Shown here: in pieces, positions 62,483 to 64,000 of the stretch
How the letters are laid out: each line of letters begins with the position of its first letter
Numbering within the stretch: the first letter of the stretch is position 1
Origin: Actinostola sp. cb2023
Lineage: Eukaryota > Cnidaria > Anthozoa > Actiniaria > Actinostolidae
Length of the DNA stretch: 64,000 bases
Assembly: GCA_033675265.1 (NCBI GenBank)
Contig: JAUJYZ010001116.1
Coordinates: forward strand, 1-64,000
Direction: 5' to 3'
Notes under the pieces: model-generated
The model's input: the letters and a program-made list of their open reading frames with translations, nothing else
What the model was told of the DNA's origin: nothing
Database searches by the model: none
Made by a program: the position numbers and the translations under genes

Positions 62483-64000
62483 CTGGTATCTGTGCCCGGC
62501 CGAAAGGCCCAACTTAGATAGATTTGGCTGAACACCGAATGCCAGCTATACGCCAAACACACCTACCGGCACCTGAACCCAGTTCAGTATCTGTGCCCGG
62601 CCGAAAGGCCCAACTTAGATAGATTTGGCTGAACACCGAATGCCAGCTATACGCCAAACATACTATACGCCCAACACACCTACCACTACTATAACGGCAC
62701 CTGAACCCAGTTCAGTATCTGTGCCTTGCCCGAGAGGCCCAAACTAAATAATTTGGCTGAACACCGACTGCCATGCAGCTATACGCCAAACACACCTACC
62801 GGCACCTGAACCCAGTTCAGTATCTGTGCCCGGCCGGAGAGGCCCAAACTAAATACTTTGGCTGAGCACCGACTGCTAGCTATACGCCAAGCACACCTAG
62901 CGGCACCTGAACCCAGTTCAGTATCCGTGCCTGGCCCGAGAGGCCTGGCCCCAAACTAAATAATTTGGCTGAGCACCGACTGCCAGCTATACGCCAAACA
63001 CACCACTAACGGCACCTGAACCCAGTCCAGTATCTGTGCCTGGCCCGAGAGGCCCAAACTAAATAATTTGGCTGAGCACCGACTGCCAGCTATACGCCAA
63101 ACACACCTACCGGCACCTGAACCCAGTTCAGTATCCGTGCCTGGCCCGAGAGGCCCAAACTAAATAATTTGGCTGAGCACCGACTGCCAGCTATACGCCA
63201 AACACACCACTAACGGCACCTGAACCCAGTTCAGTATCTGTGCCTGGCCCGAGAGGCCCAAACTAAATAATTTGGCTGAGCACCGACTGCCAGCTATACG
63301 CCAAACACACCACTAACGGCACCTGAATCCAGTTCAGTATCTGTGCCTGGCCCGAGAGGCCCAAACTAAATAATTTGGCTGAGCACCGACTGCTGCCAGC
63401 TATACGCCAAACACACCTACCGGCACCTGAACCCAGTTCAGTTCCGTATCCGTGCCTGGCCCGAGAGGCCCAAACTAAATAATAATTTGGCTGAGCACCG
63501 ACTGCCAGCTATACGCCAAACACACCTACCGGCACCTGACCTGGCAGTTCAGTATCCGTGCCTGGCCCGAGAGGCCCAAACTAAATAATTTGGCTGAGCA
63601 CCGACTGCCAGCTATACGCCAAACACACCACTAACGGCACCTGAACCCAGTTCAGTATCTGTGCCTGGCCCGAGAGGCCCAAACTAAATAATTTGGCTGA
63701 GCACCGACTGCCAGCTATACGCCAAACACACCACTAACGGCACCTGAACCCAGTTCAGTATCTGTGCCTGGCCCGAGAGGCCCAAACTACAATAATTTGG
63801 CTGAGCACCGACTGCCAGCTATACGCCAAACACACCTACCGGCACCTGAACCCAGTTCAGTATCCGTGCCTGGCCCGAGAGGCCCAAACTAAATAATTTG
63901 GCTGAGCACCGACTGCCAGCTATACGCCAAACACACCACTAACGGCACCTGAACCCAGTTCAGTGTCCGTGCCTGGCCCGAGAGGCCCAAACTAAATAAT
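62483..64000. repeat. Satellite, about 103-bp unit, at least 14 copies, continues past the window
   Basis: The unit contains CAGTTCAGTATCTGTGCCTG, GCCCGAGAGGCCCAAACTAA, ATAATTTGGCTGAGCACCGA, CTGCCAGCTATACGCCAAAC, ACACCACTAACGGCACCTGA, ACC. Two length classes alternate: CACCACTAACGG (103 bp) and CACCTACCGG (about 101 bp). The first copies (62483-62870) are diverged and the later ones nearly identical, a usual sign of an array edge. No coding frame is seen. Confidence 0.93.

Noticed and set aside
62483..64000. CRISPR-like or coding repeat
   Set aside because: Contiguous 103-bp units without spacers and with stops in all frames; a satellite.

Overview
The window is animal nuclear DNA. Two genes split into many short exons with GT-AG introns lie on the minus strand, the transposons are of eukaryotic type, and there are no bacterial operons. 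About a third of the window is micro-, mini- or satellite repeat. The gene-dense middle has very small gaps between genes (about 0.5 to 1.5 kb) and mostly short exons, which suggests a marine invertebrate with a compact genome such as a demosponge. That assignment is inference.

Layout. 1-6751 is AT-rich and has no gene I recognise. 6752-9339 is a 2.6 kb foldback element with terminal inverted repeats of about 150 bp. 10718-11485 (+) is a decayed Mutator-like transposase fragment, and 11828-12199 (-) is a short SAP-like ORF. 12743-30045 (-) is a gene for a WW-domain protein with two CUE-like segments separated by a charged coiled coil. One of its introns holds a 6.4 kb array of a 51-bp repeat, and others hold several DNA transposons. 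30562-30688 (-) is an orphan terminal exon with stop codon and AATAAA. 32198-59474 (-) is a complete molybdo-flavoenzyme gene (aldehyde oxidase/xanthine dehydrogenase family). I could join 40 exons by hand into one uninterrupted 1307-codon frame. 59475-62482 is intergenic, with a palindromic MITE, telomere-like repeats and duplications. 62483-64000 is a 103-bp satellite that runs off the window.

The oxidase has the family order: two [2Fe-2S] domains, an FAD domain, then a molybdopterin domain. It carries Ala where xanthine dehydrogenases have the substrate-binding Glu of the GGFGGKE motif, so I call it aldehyde-oxidase-like. It also has an unusual N-terminal extension with two CxxC pairs.

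The most striking pattern is in its introns. Several minisatellites begin exactly at exon-intron borders, and each unit carries a copy of a real splice site, sometimes with coding bases. One array holds about 147 copies of a 13-bp unit containing GTAAGT. Others repeat the donor of exon 6, the donor and two thirds of exon 19, the acceptor and first 21 nt of exon 12, and the acceptor of exon 15. Exon 30 is present twice in tandem. Most very long ORFs in the window are artefacts of tandem repeats with unit lengths divisible by three.
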